A stretch of 64,000 nucleotides of DNA from Scatosoma sp045128175 (GCA_045128175.1 JBGVRF010000045.1:1-64000); one strand, 5' to 3'; shown: positions 15,305 to 23,604, numbered from the stretch's first letter. Numbers and translations: made by a program. The notes: generated by a model from the sequence alone, not told the origin.

Positions 15305-16414
15305 TTATTCTTGAGGTTGATTGGTGCGCACGGGCAACACCAGATATTGGCACCGCTTGTCCGATACGTTTTCCAGCGTGAACGGGGAAACGGGCGTGTT
15401 GAAAGACAGCGCCACTTCTTCTTCCTCCAACGCCTTCAACGCGTCAAGCAGATACTTCGCGTTCATCGCGATCTTTAACTCTTTACCGTCAAGAGACGCC
15501 ACGACCGTCTCTTCTACTTTACCCATTTCGGAATTTGCGTTGATGATGATCTTCCCGTTTTTGATATCGAAAATGATAAGGTTGTTCTTATCGCCGCGGA
15601 TCAGAACGGACGCGCGTTCTACGCTGTCGATCAGCTCGCTGCGTCTCACCGTCGCCACCGTTGTAAATTCGACAGGGTAGATGTTTTCTTTACGCACGAA
15701 CTCGCCCGAATACAAGCGGGACGTGATCACCGTATCCTGTACCTCTACGGATAAGAGATTTTTGCTTGCATAGATTTTCAGATCGTCGTCGCCGTCAAGC
15801 ATACGCGAGATCTCCGTCAACGTACGCGCGGGGCATACGATCTTCATTTCACCCGCGCCGACTGCCGCGTCGCAATACGAACAAGCCATTCTGAACCCGT
15901 CGAGCGCCGTCGCCGTCAGCTTGCCCGCCTGCGTTTCCAACAGTGCGCCTTTGAGAATGGGGCGGCTGTCGTCCGTTGCACAACAGAACACGACTTTGGA
16001 GATGAGATTCTTCAGCTCGGATTCTTTGGTTTGGAAATAGCGATCCTCCTCCACGCTGGACGAAAACTGCGGAAAATCGGAGGCGGGGAGCGCTTGCATA
16101 TACGATTCACTGTCGCCGTAGCTGATCAGGATGCCCCGTTCGTCGGAAGAGATAACGACCTCGAAGGACGCAATCTTGCCGACAAAATCGGCAAAGCATT
16201 TGCCGTTGACGCAAATTTCTCCCTCCTCGAGGATCTCTGCCTTGATCTTCTTTTCAATGGAAATTTCCCCGTCGTAGGCTTTTAACGTGAGCCCGTCGTT
16301 TTTTGCTTGTAGCTTGATGCATTCGAGAATGGGTGTGATCGTCTTGACTGCGCAAGCCTTGCTGACCGTAAGCGCCGCATCCGAAAGCACCGTTCCGTCG
16401 CAAACGAATTTCAT
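15305..16414 (-). CDS. dnaN: DNA polymerase III subunit beta (sliding clamp)
   Basis: The beta clamp encircles DNA and tethers replicative polymerase. The 369-residue protein has the three-domain clamp pattern: start MKFVCDGTVLSDAALTVSKA, a domain-2 block DDSRPILKGALLE and ATALDGFRMA (about 150-178), and a C-terminal end NVSDKRCQYLVLPVR. It is normally the second gene after dnaA and reads away from rpmH. Here it reads toward rpmH on the same strand, and neither dnaA nor recF flanks it. GGGAGGAAG lies upstream of the ATG. Confidence 0.95.
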   Translation of the reverse strand: MKFVCDGTVLSDAALTVSKACAVKTITPILECIKLQAKNDGLTLKAYDGEISIEKKIKAEILEEGEICVNGKCFADFVGKIASFEVVISSDERGILISYGDSESYMQALPASDFPQFSSSVEEDRYFQTKESELKNLISKVVFCCATDDSRPILKGALLETQAGKLTATALDGFRMACSYCDAAVGAGEMKIVCPARTLTEISRMLDGDDDLKIYASKNLLSVEVQDTVITSRLYSGEFVRKENIYPVEFTTVATVRRSELIDSVERASVLIRGDKNNLIIFDIKNGKIIINANSEMGKVEETVVASLDGKELKIAMNAKYLLDALKALEEEEVALSFNTPVSPFTLENVSDKRCQYLVLPVRTNQPQE

Positions 16415-16456
16415 AGTGTTCTTCCTCCCGTTTCTAAGATGATTTTTATCTTACAT

Positions 16457-16485
16457 ATTGTACCATATCCGCCCTGTTTTGGCAA
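16457..16485 (-). promoter_or_regulatory. Sigma-A promoter for dnaN
   Basis: Minus-strand TTGCCA (16480-16485) and TACAAT (16457-16462) with a 17-bp spacer, about 40 bases upstream of the dnaN start. dnaN therefore has its own promoter rather than depending on dnaA. Confidence 0.75.
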
Positions 16486-16599
16486 GCAAAAACGGGGCGG
16501 TGACCGAATGATATTTTTCTTTTTATTTAGGCTTTGTTTCGACGCTCGGTTGATTTCTGCCTGCAAAATACTGCGCGATACCGCGCTTGCGTTGAACGG

Positions 16600-17060
16600 C
16601 GTGAATATGGACGCGAATAGCGAATATTCTTTCGATGCCGACGGAAGCATCATGTAGACACGGACGCTCTTCGTACAGCACTTTTGCTCAACCTTGGCGC
16701 AGGAAGCTCGTTGACGCTTGATAAAGGTGCAGTTATCGAATGACGTTTATATATTGAAGACGGAGCAGTGATTTCAAATAACGCTTCTTATAACAATAAC
16801 AATCATGGTATCTTTAAAGTTTATTCTGGTTCTGTCGTTTATATGAATGGCGGCGAGATCAGTGAAAAACACGGTTAAATACGGTTTGTTGAACTCGCTT
16901 AATTCCCCTGTGGAAGGAGTTATTATAAATAGCGGAACGGTCACAATAATATCGCGACCAATAATGATAACAAAGATGCGTTTGCAGTAGTTATCAGTCA
17001 AGGGAAAAAAATAAAAGTAGTAAAAGCAATCGAAGCCGGGGAAGAACTCGGCAATTTTTT
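16600..17060 (+). pseudogene. Decayed remnant of a beta-helix type surface protein
   Basis: The stretch has no intact gene, but conceptual translation gives peptide runs typical of repetitive bacterial surface proteins of the parallel beta-helix kind. One frame reads LLLNLGAGSSLTLDKGAVIE, then a TGA at 16741, then LYIEDGAVISNNASY and SGSVVYMNGGEIS in the same frame, ending at TAA 16876. Later pieces such as EGVIINSGTVTI appear in other frames. The pattern (GAVI, MNGGEIS, INSGTV) is that of short solenoid repeats. Nonsense codons and frameshifts show it is inactive. The exact ends and the parent gene are unknown. Confidence 0.5.
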
Positions 17061-17219
17061 TTCGTCTAAGAAAGATAGAAAAGACAAGGTCAAGCGGAAC
17101 GCTTGTGCTTACAATTTTTTTACAAAACGTTTTCAAAAGTCTAACGCGATTTTGATATTTTTTAAATAACTTCCGTGTATAATACAAATACAAAATCAAG
17201 AACACGGAGGAAACGTGAA

Positions 17220-17576
17220 ATGTATAACGCTATGTATAAAAACGAATCGAAAATCGCGGCGGCGATCCGCGAAGAATACACGGAGAAAAAACCGAACAAG
17301 CTCGGCGAGCTTGTCGAGCTGGACAGAAAGGTAAAACGCCCCGCGGAGATATTTGCGTACAGCTTCGGCACGGTCGGCTCGTTGGTGCTCGGCGCGGGTA
17401 TGTGCCTTGCGATGAAGGTCATCGGCAATATGATGCCCCTCGGTATCGTCATCGGTGCTGTCGGTATCGCAATGGTCACCGTAAACTATTTCATCTATAA
17501 AGCAATGGTGAAAAAGGGTAAGAAAAAATACGGCCGTCGGATCCTCGAACTCAGCAACGAGATCCTGCACGAATAA
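17220..17576 (+). CDS. Small two-helix membrane protein, paralogue of the 11036-11428 gene
   Basis: A 118-residue protein with a charged N-terminal helical part, two hydrophobic segments (about 46-66 and 70-92) and a basic C-terminal helix KKKYGRRILELSNEIL. Layout and several motifs match the protein at 11036-11428, so the two are paralogues. CGGAGG at 17204-17210 sets the ATG at 17220. A TATAAT at about 17177 lies 40 bases upstream without a good -35 box. No function is known. It is followed 42 bases later by another small gene, possibly co-transcribed. Confidence 0.6.
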   Translation: MYNAMYKNESKIAAAIREEYTEKKPNKLGELVELDRKVKRPAEIFAYSFGTVGSLVLGAGMCLAMKVIGNMMPLGIVIGAVGIAMVTVNYFIYKAMVKKGKKKYGRRILELSNEILHE

Positions 17577-17618
17577 GTTCTGTATAACAATAAAAATATA
17601 ATAAAGGAAAAAACAATT

Positions 17619-17864
17619 ATGGCAAACTTTTTCAAAAAGGCATTTCAGGACATGAAGGACAGCGCGAAGGCGCAACACGAAGTAGACAAAGCGAATTTCG
17701 AAGCGGTGAAAGCGGAATCGAAAGCGCAGTGGGAAGAAGCGAAAATGACGCCCGCGCAGCGTCAGGCGATGACGCAGAAGGAGCGCGACGAACAGATCGC
17801 GGAAGCGAAAGCGCGCACCGCGGCGGCGCAACAGCGTATCGACGCGGCAAAAAACAACAAATAA
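17619..17864 (+). CDS. Small Ala/Lys/Glu-rich helical protein
   Basis: An 81-residue protein beginning MANFFKKAFQDMKDSAKAQH and almost entirely composed of Ala, Lys, Glu, Gln and Arg, consistent with one long amphipathic helix or coiled coil. AAGGAAA lies upstream and a strong terminator downstream, so it is very likely a real gene. I do not recognise a family; similar short proteins occur widely in Clostridia without assigned function. No membrane segment or signal peptide is present. Confidence 0.6.
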   Translation: MANFFKKAFQDMKDSAKAQHEVDKANFEAVKAESKAQWEEAKMTPAQRQAMTQKERDEQIAEAKARTAAAQQRIDAAKNNK

Positions 17865-17899
17865 GTCGATTGACGAACGAAGCGTTTAAAGAGTATAAC

Positions 17900-17933
17900 A
17901 AAAGCCGTATCCGACGGGAAACGGCTTTTTTTC
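17900..17933. terminator. Terminator shared by convergent small genes
   Basis: AAAGCCGT (17901-17908) pairs with ACGGCTTT (17921-17928) and is followed by a T-run; it also overlaps the stop of the minus-strand gene ending at 17932. Confidence 0.8.
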
Positions 17934-18234
17934 ATGCGCCTCGATCGGGGTGGGCGCGGCGCAGACGGCGGGTATATTCGGCGATCCGCGTCAGATCCCG
18001 CGCGCTGTTCTCGTTCAACACCCGAAAATCGCGTAGGCGCAGGGCCAGCTCGAAACGGGTTCCGTCATCGGTGAGAAATTCCGCGTACATGGGTCTGCCG
18101 CGGCCGGTATAAGAATAGGTGAGCGCGCCTAAACTGCCGCTCGGCAAGCCTTCCGCCCTGTGCGTATTATTTGTGAGGACGATGAGATCCAGTTCTTCCG
18201 CAAGGCGATTGTCTATGTATTTGTTCTTTTCCAT
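17932..18234 (-). CDS. Hypothetical protein, 100 residues
   Basis: A 100-residue soluble protein with no recognised family. The middle has alternating beta-strand character (GALTYSYTGRGRPMYAEFLT then FELALRLRDFRVL), with a Arg-rich C-terminal end (YTRRLRRAHPDRG). A strong AAGGAGG precedes the ATG at 18234 and a plausible promoter lies upstream, which supports it being a real gene. It is convergent with the small helical protein gene and shares its terminator. Confidence 0.6.
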   Translation of the reverse strand: MEKNKYIDNRLAEELDLIVLTNNTHRAEGLPSGSLGALTYSYTGRGRPMYAEFLTDDGTRFELALRLRDFRVLNENSARDLTRIAEYTRRLRRAHPDRGA

Positions 18235-18271
18235 ATCCGTTTGTCCTCCTTTTCTTTTTTAGCGTGCTATT

Positions 18272-18299
18272 AGTTTACCACGGATTTTGAAAATTACAA
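18272..18299 (-). promoter_or_regulatory. Possible promoter for the 18234 gene
   Basis: Minus-strand TTGTAA (18294-18299) and TAAACT (18272-18277) with a 16-bp spacer. Matches are partial. Confidence 0.4.
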
Positions 18300-18483
18300 G
18301 AGGGGACTGCCAACTTTTTTTCAAAATTTGGAAAATTTTTTTTAAACGGCGTTTTCGGGCGAATAGGATCGGAGAAGAGAGGAGGCTCTTTCGGGGGAGT
18401 ATTCGGAACAACTTTAAAACGTTGACTTTGCGTTCGCGATATGTTGCAATATATAGGTAAAGTAGGAAATGGAGGTACCATGT

Positions 18484-18594
18484 ATGCGTAAACGTTTGGA
18501 GGAAATGATCTTGGAGGCGTTGTGGCGATTGTTTTCTATCTTTTTGGAGCTGTCAGCGAAAGGGAAATTCGTAAAAAATACACCGCTTTGTTGA
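18484..18594 (+). CDS. Possible small ORF of 36 residues
   Basis: An ATG at 18484 with GGAGG at 18471-18475 opens a 36-residue frame: MRKRLEEMILEALWRLFSIF, then LELSAKGKFVKNTPLC. The start is basic and the middle hydrophobic, so it could form one amphipathic or membrane helix. Its last codons run into the first hairpin of the array at 18579-18604. It could equally be chance; only the ribosome-binding site and residue pattern support it. Confidence 0.3.
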   Translation: MRKRLEEMILEALWRLFSIFLELSAKGKFVKNTPLC

Positions 18595-18810
18595 AAGCGG
18601 TGTACAAAGATCGGGATGGAAGCAAACAAGTCCCTTGTGGGGGGGGGAGTTCGCCCCGCGAAGGGAAACAAGCAAAGCTTTGCTTGATTGGAGGGAGTGT
18701 TTATGGGGCTCCGCTCCATACCACGCCAAAGGCTTCCGCCTTTGGATTCTGACAAGAAACTGAGTTCCTTGATTTCCGACACGGTCCGGTGGAACGCTGG
18801 CGGTACGTTG
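18579..18810. repeat. Array of short hairpins (dispersed family)
   Basis: Successive foldbacks: an 11-bp perfect stem with GTTG loop (18579-18604), ACAAG-TCC-CTTGT (18626-18638), a perfect 18-bp palindrome (18669-18686), ATGGGGC-TCC-GCTCCAT (18703-18719), CCAAAGGC-TTCC-GCCTTTGG (18726-18745) and CAAGAAAC-TGA-GTTCCTTG with one mismatch (18753-18771). Several recur at 35760-36060 and 62290-62400. A G-run lies at about 18638-18648. Apart from the possible small ORF, 18235-18811 holds no gene. Confidence 0.75.
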
Positions 18811-18811
18811 G

Positions 18812-19696
18812 TTAAAGTACCTTGGAAAGGAAGTCTTTCAGACGTTCGTCTTTGGGTGTTTCGAAAAATTCTTTTGGGGTGTTCTCTTCCTTGATCACGC
18901 CATCGCTCATAAAAATGACTCGGTTTGCGACTTCTTTCGCAAAGCCCATTTCGTGCGTGACCACGACCATGGTCATGCCTTCCTGCGCCAGCTCGGTCAT
19001 TACTTTCAGCACTTCGCCGACCATTTCAGGATCCAGCGCGCTGGTCGGTTCGTCAAACAACATCACGTCGGGATTCATCGCTAAGGCGCGTACGATCGCG
19101 ATACGTTGCTTCTGCCCGCCCGACAGGGTTGCGGGATAGACGTTCGCCTTGTCTTCAAGCCCTACTTTTTTCAATAACGCCATCGCTTGCGCGTTCGCTT
19201 CCGCTTCGGGCATTTTTTTCAGCTTCATCGGCGCCAGCGTGATGTTTTTCAAAACCGTCAGATTGGGAAACAGGTTGAATTGCTGAAATACCATGCCGAT
19301 CTTCTGTCTGTGCAGATTGATCTTTTTTGCGACGACCTTTTCGATCGCTTTTTCTTTTTCGCGCAATGCTTGATATTCCGTTTCCAAAGTAAGATATTCT
19401 TCCGTATTCGCGGTTTTGTCTTTCTTTAACGCGTTGAGCTGTCTTTTCAAATATACGCGTTCGTTTTTAAAAACGTATTCGCCGTCGAGTAAAATTTCGC
19501 CTGCGGTGGGCGTTTCCAAAAGATTTAAACAGCGTAAAAAGGTGGATTTTCCACAGCCTGAAGGTCCGATCACGGCGACGACGTCGCCTTTGTTGATCTC
19601 GACGTTGACGCCTTTCAGGACTTCCAATTCGCCGAATTTTTTATGCAGATTTTTAACGGACAGCAATAATTTTGTTTCGTTTGTATTAGCGTTCAT
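18812..19696 (-). CDS. Polar amino acid ABC transporter ATP-binding protein, with coiled-coil insertion
   Basis: ATPase subunit of a GlnQ/HisP-type importer. In the 294-residue protein Walker A is GPSGCGKST (44-52), the Q-loop is in GMVFQQFNLFP (134-144), the signature is LSGGQKQR and Walker B VMLFDEPTSALD. Between residues about 77 and 122 there is an extra Lys/Glu-rich segment predicted to be helical, which makes it roughly 45 residues longer than usual. It overlaps the permease gene by eleven bases. The three genes 21287 to 18812 form one import operon. Confidence 0.92.
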   Translation of the reverse strand: MNANTNETKLLLSVKNLHKKFGELEVLKGVNVEINKGDVVAVIGPSGCGKSTFLRCLNLLETPTAGEILLDGEYVFKNERVYLKRQLNALKKDKTANTEEYLTLETEYQALREKEKAIEKVVAKKINLHRQKIGMVFQQFNLFPNLTVLKNITLAPMKLKKMPEAEANAQAMALLKKVGLEDKANVYPATLSGGQKQRIAIVRALAMNPDVMLFDEPTSALDPEMVGEVLKVMTELAQEGMTMVVVTHEMGFAKEVANRVIFMSDGVIKEENTPKEFFETPKDERLKDFLSKVL

Positions 19697-20378
19697 TTCT
19701 CTTCAACCTCTTTTCAATATATTTGATCGCGAATACCATGAGATATACCACGACGAGATAGCAACAACCGACGAGGAGACCGCTGGCGAGGTAGTTAGGT
19801 ACGCTGCGGTAGATAGTGCCTGCGGCGGCGTTGAGGTCGAACGTAAGACTGCCGGGCGTGGAACCGACCCAGCCGATGATGGAAGTTTCTTTTAAAAGAG
19901 CGATCATTTCGTTGCCGATTGCGGGGATGATGTTTTTGATCGCCTGCGGCAGAATGATGCGAATCATCGTCTGCAACCAATTCAAGCCCAAAGCTCTGCC
20001 TGCTTCCATTTGTCCTTGATCGACTGACGTGATACCTGCGCGAATGCTTTCGGAGACGTATGCGCCGGAATTTATGCCGAAGGTAATGATCGCGGCGTAA
20101 GGTTTGAAGCCGGGGATCGCAAATACGGCAAACACCATGATGAAGAGCTGTAAGGCAACGGGTGTGCCACGGAATACGGTCGTATAGATCCCGCAAATGA
20201 TTTTGGGTAGTTTCATCCATTTGTTGTCGGGCGCGATCTTAACGACGGCGACGACAAAGCCTAAAAACAGACCGAGTACCGCGGCGATCAGCGTGACGAG
20301 CAACGAATTGCCCAAGCCTTGAAACATATAGCCGACAAGCTCTTTGTCGGAAAGAATTTTAATGATATCCTGAAACAT
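19686..20378 (-). CDS. Polar amino acid ABC transporter permease
   Basis: A 230-residue integral membrane permease of the HisM/GlnP family with about five helices. The family EAA-type coupling loop is present: AGRALGLNWLQTMIRIILPQ (about 134-153), which contacts the ATPase. The N-terminal GLGNSLLVTLIAAVLGLFLG helix is typical. It is translated from between the substrate-binding protein and ATPase genes, separated from the former by an attenuator-like hairpin. It likely forms a homodimer in the transporter. Confidence 0.92.
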   Translation of the reverse strand: MFQDIIKILSDKELVGYMFQGLGNSLLVTLIAAVLGLFLGFVVAVVKIAPDNKWMKLPKIICGIYTTVFRGTPVALQLFIMVFAVFAIPGFKPYAAIITFGINSGAYVSESIRAGITSVDQGQMEAGRALGLNWLQTMIRIILPQAIKNIIPAIGNEMIALLKETSIIGWVGSTPGSLTFDLNAAAGTIYRSVPNYLASGLLVGCCYLVVVYLMVFAIKYIEKRLKRNER

Positions 20379-20415
20379 AGCTTTTTCCTGTGATGTGACT
20401 TTGCGGTCATAGAAA

Positions 20416-20442
20416 GAGGGAAAGACGTGCCGTCCTTCCCTC
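20416..20442 (-). terminator. Intra-operon attenuator/stabiliser hairpin
   Basis: GAGGGAA (20416-20422) pairs with TTCCCTC (20436-20442), with an inner GACG/CGTC stem. It lies between the binding-protein gene and the permease gene, a common arrangement that gives higher expression of the binding protein. Confidence 0.6.
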
Positions 20443-20462
20443 GCGTAAAGTCGTTATATCGA

Positions 20463-21287
20463 TCAAAGACCGAGGTGCTGATTGACGAGCGCCTGAATGC
20501 CTTCTTCGCCGAGTTCGTTCAACACTTCGTTGATGGCGTTGAGCAGTTCGGTCTGGCCTTTGGTTACGCAGATCGCGTATACGTCGACGGCAGCTTCGTC
20601 GTTTTCGCCTTCGCCGCCTTTATAATACAGGGGGGCGCAAGCGAGCTCGGATCTGCCTTCGATAAGTTTTTTCGCGGGAAGCTCGTCGATGATGAGCACG
20701 TCGGATTCTAAGCCGATATCGGCAACGGCGGACGCCAATGCGTCGAAACCGACCTTTGCCGCGCCTGTGTCATAGATCGTGCCGCCTTCATCCAACTCGT
20801 CGCCGAGGAACAGATCTGCCGTCGTACCGTTCTGAACGGCGATGCTTTTACCTGCAAGCGAATCCCAATATACGCCCGTCACCGTGTCGGTCGTGGTGCT
20901 TTCGTAGGAAGCCGCTGTGTCCGTCTTGTAGATGACGTAAAGGTTTGCCGTGTAATATTCGTTGGAGAAATCTACCTTTTCGGCTCTTTCGGGGGTCACG
21001 GAAATGCCTGCTGCGCCAACGTTGCACAGCTTGCCTGCCGCAACCGCGTCGATGATCGTATCGAAGCTGACGTTTTCGAATACGACTTTTTTGCCGAGCT
21101 TCTCGCCGACTCTGTTCATAATGTCTACGTCAACGCCGACGATTTTACCGTCGAAAATATATTCGAAAGGGGCGAAGCCTGCCTCGGTGTAAACGGTCAA
21201 CGTTTCTTCAGTGGATACGCAGGAGCCGAGTCCGAGGCTTGCGCATGCCGCTACGGTTGCGAGAGTCATTGCAATAAATTTTTTCAT
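20463..21287 (-). CDS. Polar amino acid ABC transporter substrate-binding lipoprotein
   Basis: A 274-residue SBP_bac_3-type lipoprotein that captures an amino acid outside the membrane. The signal ends in the lipobox LGSC (C23). The mature domain has the family start LTVYTEAGFAPFEYIFDGKI, GVDVDIMNRVGEKLG, and the ligand loop GAAGISVTPERAEKVDFSNE. The exact amino acid cannot be told from sequence alone. It is the first and probably most expressed gene of the import operon, with its own promoter at 21335-21363 and AAGGAGA before the ATG. Confidence 0.93.
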   Translation of the reverse strand: MKKFIAMTLATVAACASLGLGSCVSTEETLTVYTEAGFAPFEYIFDGKIVGVDVDIMNRVGEKLGKKVVFENVSFDTIIDAVAAGKLCNVGAAGISVTPERAEKVDFSNEYYTANLYVIYKTDTAASYESTTTDTVTGVYWDSLAGKSIAVQNGTTADLFLGDELDEGGTIYDTGAAKVGFDALASAVADIGLESDVLIIDELPAKKLIEGRSELACAPLYYKGGEGENDEAAVDVYAICVTKGQTELLNAINEVLNELGEEGIQALVNQHLGL

Positions 21288-21334
21288 GATAAAATTCTCC
21301 TTATATAATGTAATAAAATTTCTTTACGAGGCTT

Positions 21335-21363
21335 ATTGTATACTTATTTTGGGAATAAGTCAA
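21335..21363 (-). promoter_or_regulatory. Sigma-A promoter for the amino acid import operon
   Basis: Minus-strand TTGACT (21358-21363) and TACAAT (21335-21340) with a 17-bp spacer, about 48 bases upstream of the binding-protein start. Confidence 0.75.
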
Positions 21364-21492
21364 TCGATTTTGCATTAGATTTGCAAAAAATTTTATAAAA
21401 TCTTATTATGAAATGCATAAATGAATAAAAATTTTGTATATAACGAATAAATTCATTTTTTATGCATTTTATCGGGAGGGGAGTGCAATGGA

Positions 21493-21521
21493 TTGCAATT
21501 TTGCGGGAGATGTGGTATAAT
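21493..21521 (+). promoter_or_regulatory. Sigma-A promoter for tgt
   Basis: TTGCAA (21493-21498) and TATAAT (21516-21521) with a 17-bp spacer, 34 bases before the tgt start. Confidence 0.75.
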
Positions 21522-21555
21522 AGTGGTTGCTAAACGAGAATAAACGGAGAAGATT

Positions 21556-22686
21556 GTGAACAACGAATATTTTTCTTTTGAAGTAATAAAGACGGATCCC
21601 GAAACGGGGGCGCGCGCCGGCGTTTTGCATACGCCGCACGGGGATATCGAAACGCCCGTATATATGCCTGTCGGCACGCAAGCGACGGTGAAGGGAGTGT
21701 TTCCCCGCGATCTCGAGGAAGCGGGATCGCAGATCATTTTATCCAACACCTATCATTTGTATATGCGTCCGGGCGACGATATCGTGAAAAAGGCGGGCGG
21801 CTTGCATAAGTTTATGAACTGGAACCGACCTATTCTTACCGACAGCGGCGGATTTCAGGTGTTTTCGCTTGGGAAGTTGAACAAGATCACTGACGAGGGC
21901 GTGGAGTTTTCCTCCAACATCGACGGCAGTAAGCATTTCTTTACTCCCGAAAAGGCGATCGCGGTGGAGCAGAACCTCGGTGCGGATATCATTATGGCGT
22001 TTGACGAATGCAGTGAATACGGTTATAACCACGCGCAGGCGGAGGCGGCGATGAAGCGTACGGCGGCGTGGTTGGAGCGGTGCTACAAATTTCACGACAA
22101 GCCCGAGCAGGCGCTGTTTGCGATCGTGCAAGGGAATATGTACAAGGATCTGCGCGGAGAGAGCTTACGACGGACGTTGCCGTTTGTCAAGCACGGGATC
22201 GCGATCGGCGGTCTGTCGGTGGGTGAGCCGAAACCGGTCATGTACGAAATGCTCGATTATTTACAACCGCTTTTGCCAAACGACGTACCCAGGTATTTGA
22301 TGGGCGTGGGATCGCCCGATTGCTTGATTGAGGGAACAATGCGTGGGATCGATATGTTCGATTGCGTTTTGGCGACGCGTATCGCGCGGAACGGTACGGC
22401 GATCACTTCACACGGGCGAGTGGTAGTACGGAACGGAAAATATAAAGAGGATTTCACACCGTTAGATGAAGAGTGTGATTGTTATTGCTGTAAAAATTAT
22501 ACCAAAGCGTATTTGCGGCACATGATCAACACGGGCGAGATGTACGGTGCGATGTTGCTCAGTTTGCATAACATCACCTTCCTGCATAAGCTGATGAAGG
22601 GGTTACGGAATTCCATTCTCGGCGGATATGTAAAGGAGTTCGCGCGGGACTTCTACCGTAAATACGGCGGTGAAGGGAAATGGTAA
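21556..22686 (+). CDS. tgt: tRNA-guanine transglycosylase (queuine tRNA-ribosyltransferase)
   Basis: Tgt swaps guanine 34 of GUN-anticodon tRNAs for preQ1 (or queuine). The 376-residue TIM-barrel protein shows the substrate motif TDSGGFQVFSLG (about 95-106), the catalytic region AFDECSEYG, MGVGSPDCLIEG and FDCVLATRIARNGTA, and a zinc site CDCYCCKNYTKAYLRHM (C-x-C-x2-C ... H). The start is GTG at 21556 with CGGAGAAG upstream. It stands alone with its own promoter and terminator; no preQ1 riboswitch was seen. Confidence 0.96.
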   Translation: MNNEYFSFEVIKTDPETGARAGVLHTPHGDIETPVYMPVGTQATVKGVFPRDLEEAGSQIILSNTYHLYMRPGDDIVKKAGGLHKFMNWNRPILTDSGGFQVFSLGKLNKITDEGVEFSSNIDGSKHFFTPEKAIAVEQNLGADIIMAFDECSEYGYNHAQAEAAMKRTAAWLERCYKFHDKPEQALFAIVQGNMYKDLRGESLRRTLPFVKHGIAIGGLSVGEPKPVMYEMLDYLQPLLPNDVPRYLMGVGSPDCLIEGTMRGIDMFDCVLATRIARNGTAITSHGRVVVRNGKYKEDFTPLDEECDCYCCKNYTKAYLRHMINTGEMYGAMLLSLHNITFLHKLMKGLRNSILGGYVKEFARDFYRKYGGEGKW

Positions 22687-22704
22687 CGAAATATGCTTTT
22701 TACG

Positions 22705-22732
22705 AAAGAACGACTGCGGTCGTTCTTTTTTT
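22705..22732 (+). terminator. Terminator after tgt
   Basis: AAGAACGAC pairs with GTCGTTCTT around a TGCG loop and is followed by a T-run. Confidence 0.85.
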
Positions 22733-22771
22733 GGCATTTTTAGAATTTTTTAAAATTTTTCTTCAAAACGC

Positions 22772-22801
22772 TTGACAGAAGTGTAAAATTTGTGATATTA
22801 T
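22772..22801 (+). promoter_or_regulatory. Sigma-A promoter for the ABC-2 exporter genes
   Basis: TTGACA (22772-22777) and TATTAT (22796-22801) with an 18-bp spacer. Confidence 0.75.
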
Positions 22802-22845
22802 TTTGATATCAATATGAAAATACTTTTTCATTTTTGGAGGCTGAT

Positions 22846-23553
22846 ATGTTAAAAATAGAAAATTTGACGAAAACGTATGGAGATAAGAAAGCGGTTGACG
22901 GGCTGTCTTTGCATATCCGAAAGGGGGAAATATACGGGTTTATCGGTCACAACGGCGCCGGGAAGACGACGACGTTGAAGGCGTGCTGCGGAATTTTACA
23001 GTTTGACGAGGGGGAGATATTTGTAGACGGGGTATCGGTAAAGGACGAGCCGCTTGTTTGTAAAGCGAAGCTTGCGTATATCCCCGACAATCCTGATTTG
23101 TACGCGTTTATGACGGGGATACAGTATCTCAATTTTATTGCGGACGTGTTCAAGGTATCGGCGGCGGACCGCGCGGAGAGGATAAAAAAGTACGCGGATG
23201 CATTTGCGCTGACTGTGGATCTTGCGCAGCCGATCGCGGCATATTCGCATGGGATGAAGCAAAAGCTGGCGGTGATCTCTGCGTGGATCCATCAACCGAA
23301 GCTGGTGATTATGGATGAGCCGTTTGTTGGGCTTGATCCCAAAGCGGCGCATACGTTAAAAGAAATGATGCGCGAGCTGTGTGATCAGGGAGGCGCGATA
23401 TTTTTCTCCACACATGTGTTGGAGGTTGCGGAAAAGCTGTGTGATAAAGTGGCGATCATAAAGGGCGGAAAATTGATAAAGGCGGGTACCATGGACGAGG
23501 TGAAAGGGGATGACAGCCTCGAATCAGTGTTTTTGGAGCTGGTGGAGGGCTGA
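22846..23553 (+). CDS. ABC-2 type exporter ATP-binding protein
   Basis: A 235-residue ATPase with Walker A GHNGAGKTT (about 38-46), a degenerate signature YSHGMKQKL, and Walker B LVIMDEPFVGLDPKAA. It belongs to the CcmA-like branch that pairs with ABC-2 permeases for export or resistance. ATG 22846 is chosen with GGAGG five bases upstream; a TTG at 22834 is less likely. The next gene, 51 bases on, encodes the membrane partner. The exported compound is not evident. Confidence 0.9.
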   Translation: MLKIENLTKTYGDKKAVDGLSLHIRKGEIYGFIGHNGAGKTTTLKACCGILQFDEGEIFVDGVSVKDEPLVCKAKLAYIPDNPDLYAFMTGIQYLNFIADVFKVSAADRAERIKKYADAFALTVDLAQPIAAYSHGMKQKLAVISAWIHQPKLVIMDEPFVGLDPKAAHTLKEMMRELCDQGGAIFFSTHVLEVAEKLCDKVAIIKGGKLIKAGTMDEVKGDDSLESVFLELVEG

Positions 23554-23604
23554 GTCTTAGCGTTTACAATCAGCTTTAATTGTGCGCATTGAAGAGGTGT
23601 GAAT

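Noticed and set aside
16439..16657. 72-residue plus-strand frame upstream of dnaN
   Set aside because: It overlaps the dnaN promoter, has no ribosome-binding site and most of it has no protein-like pattern; only its end adjoins the surface-protein remnant.
18638..18648. G-run that might form a G-quadruplex
   Set aside because: Only one run is present and there are not four spaced G-tracts.
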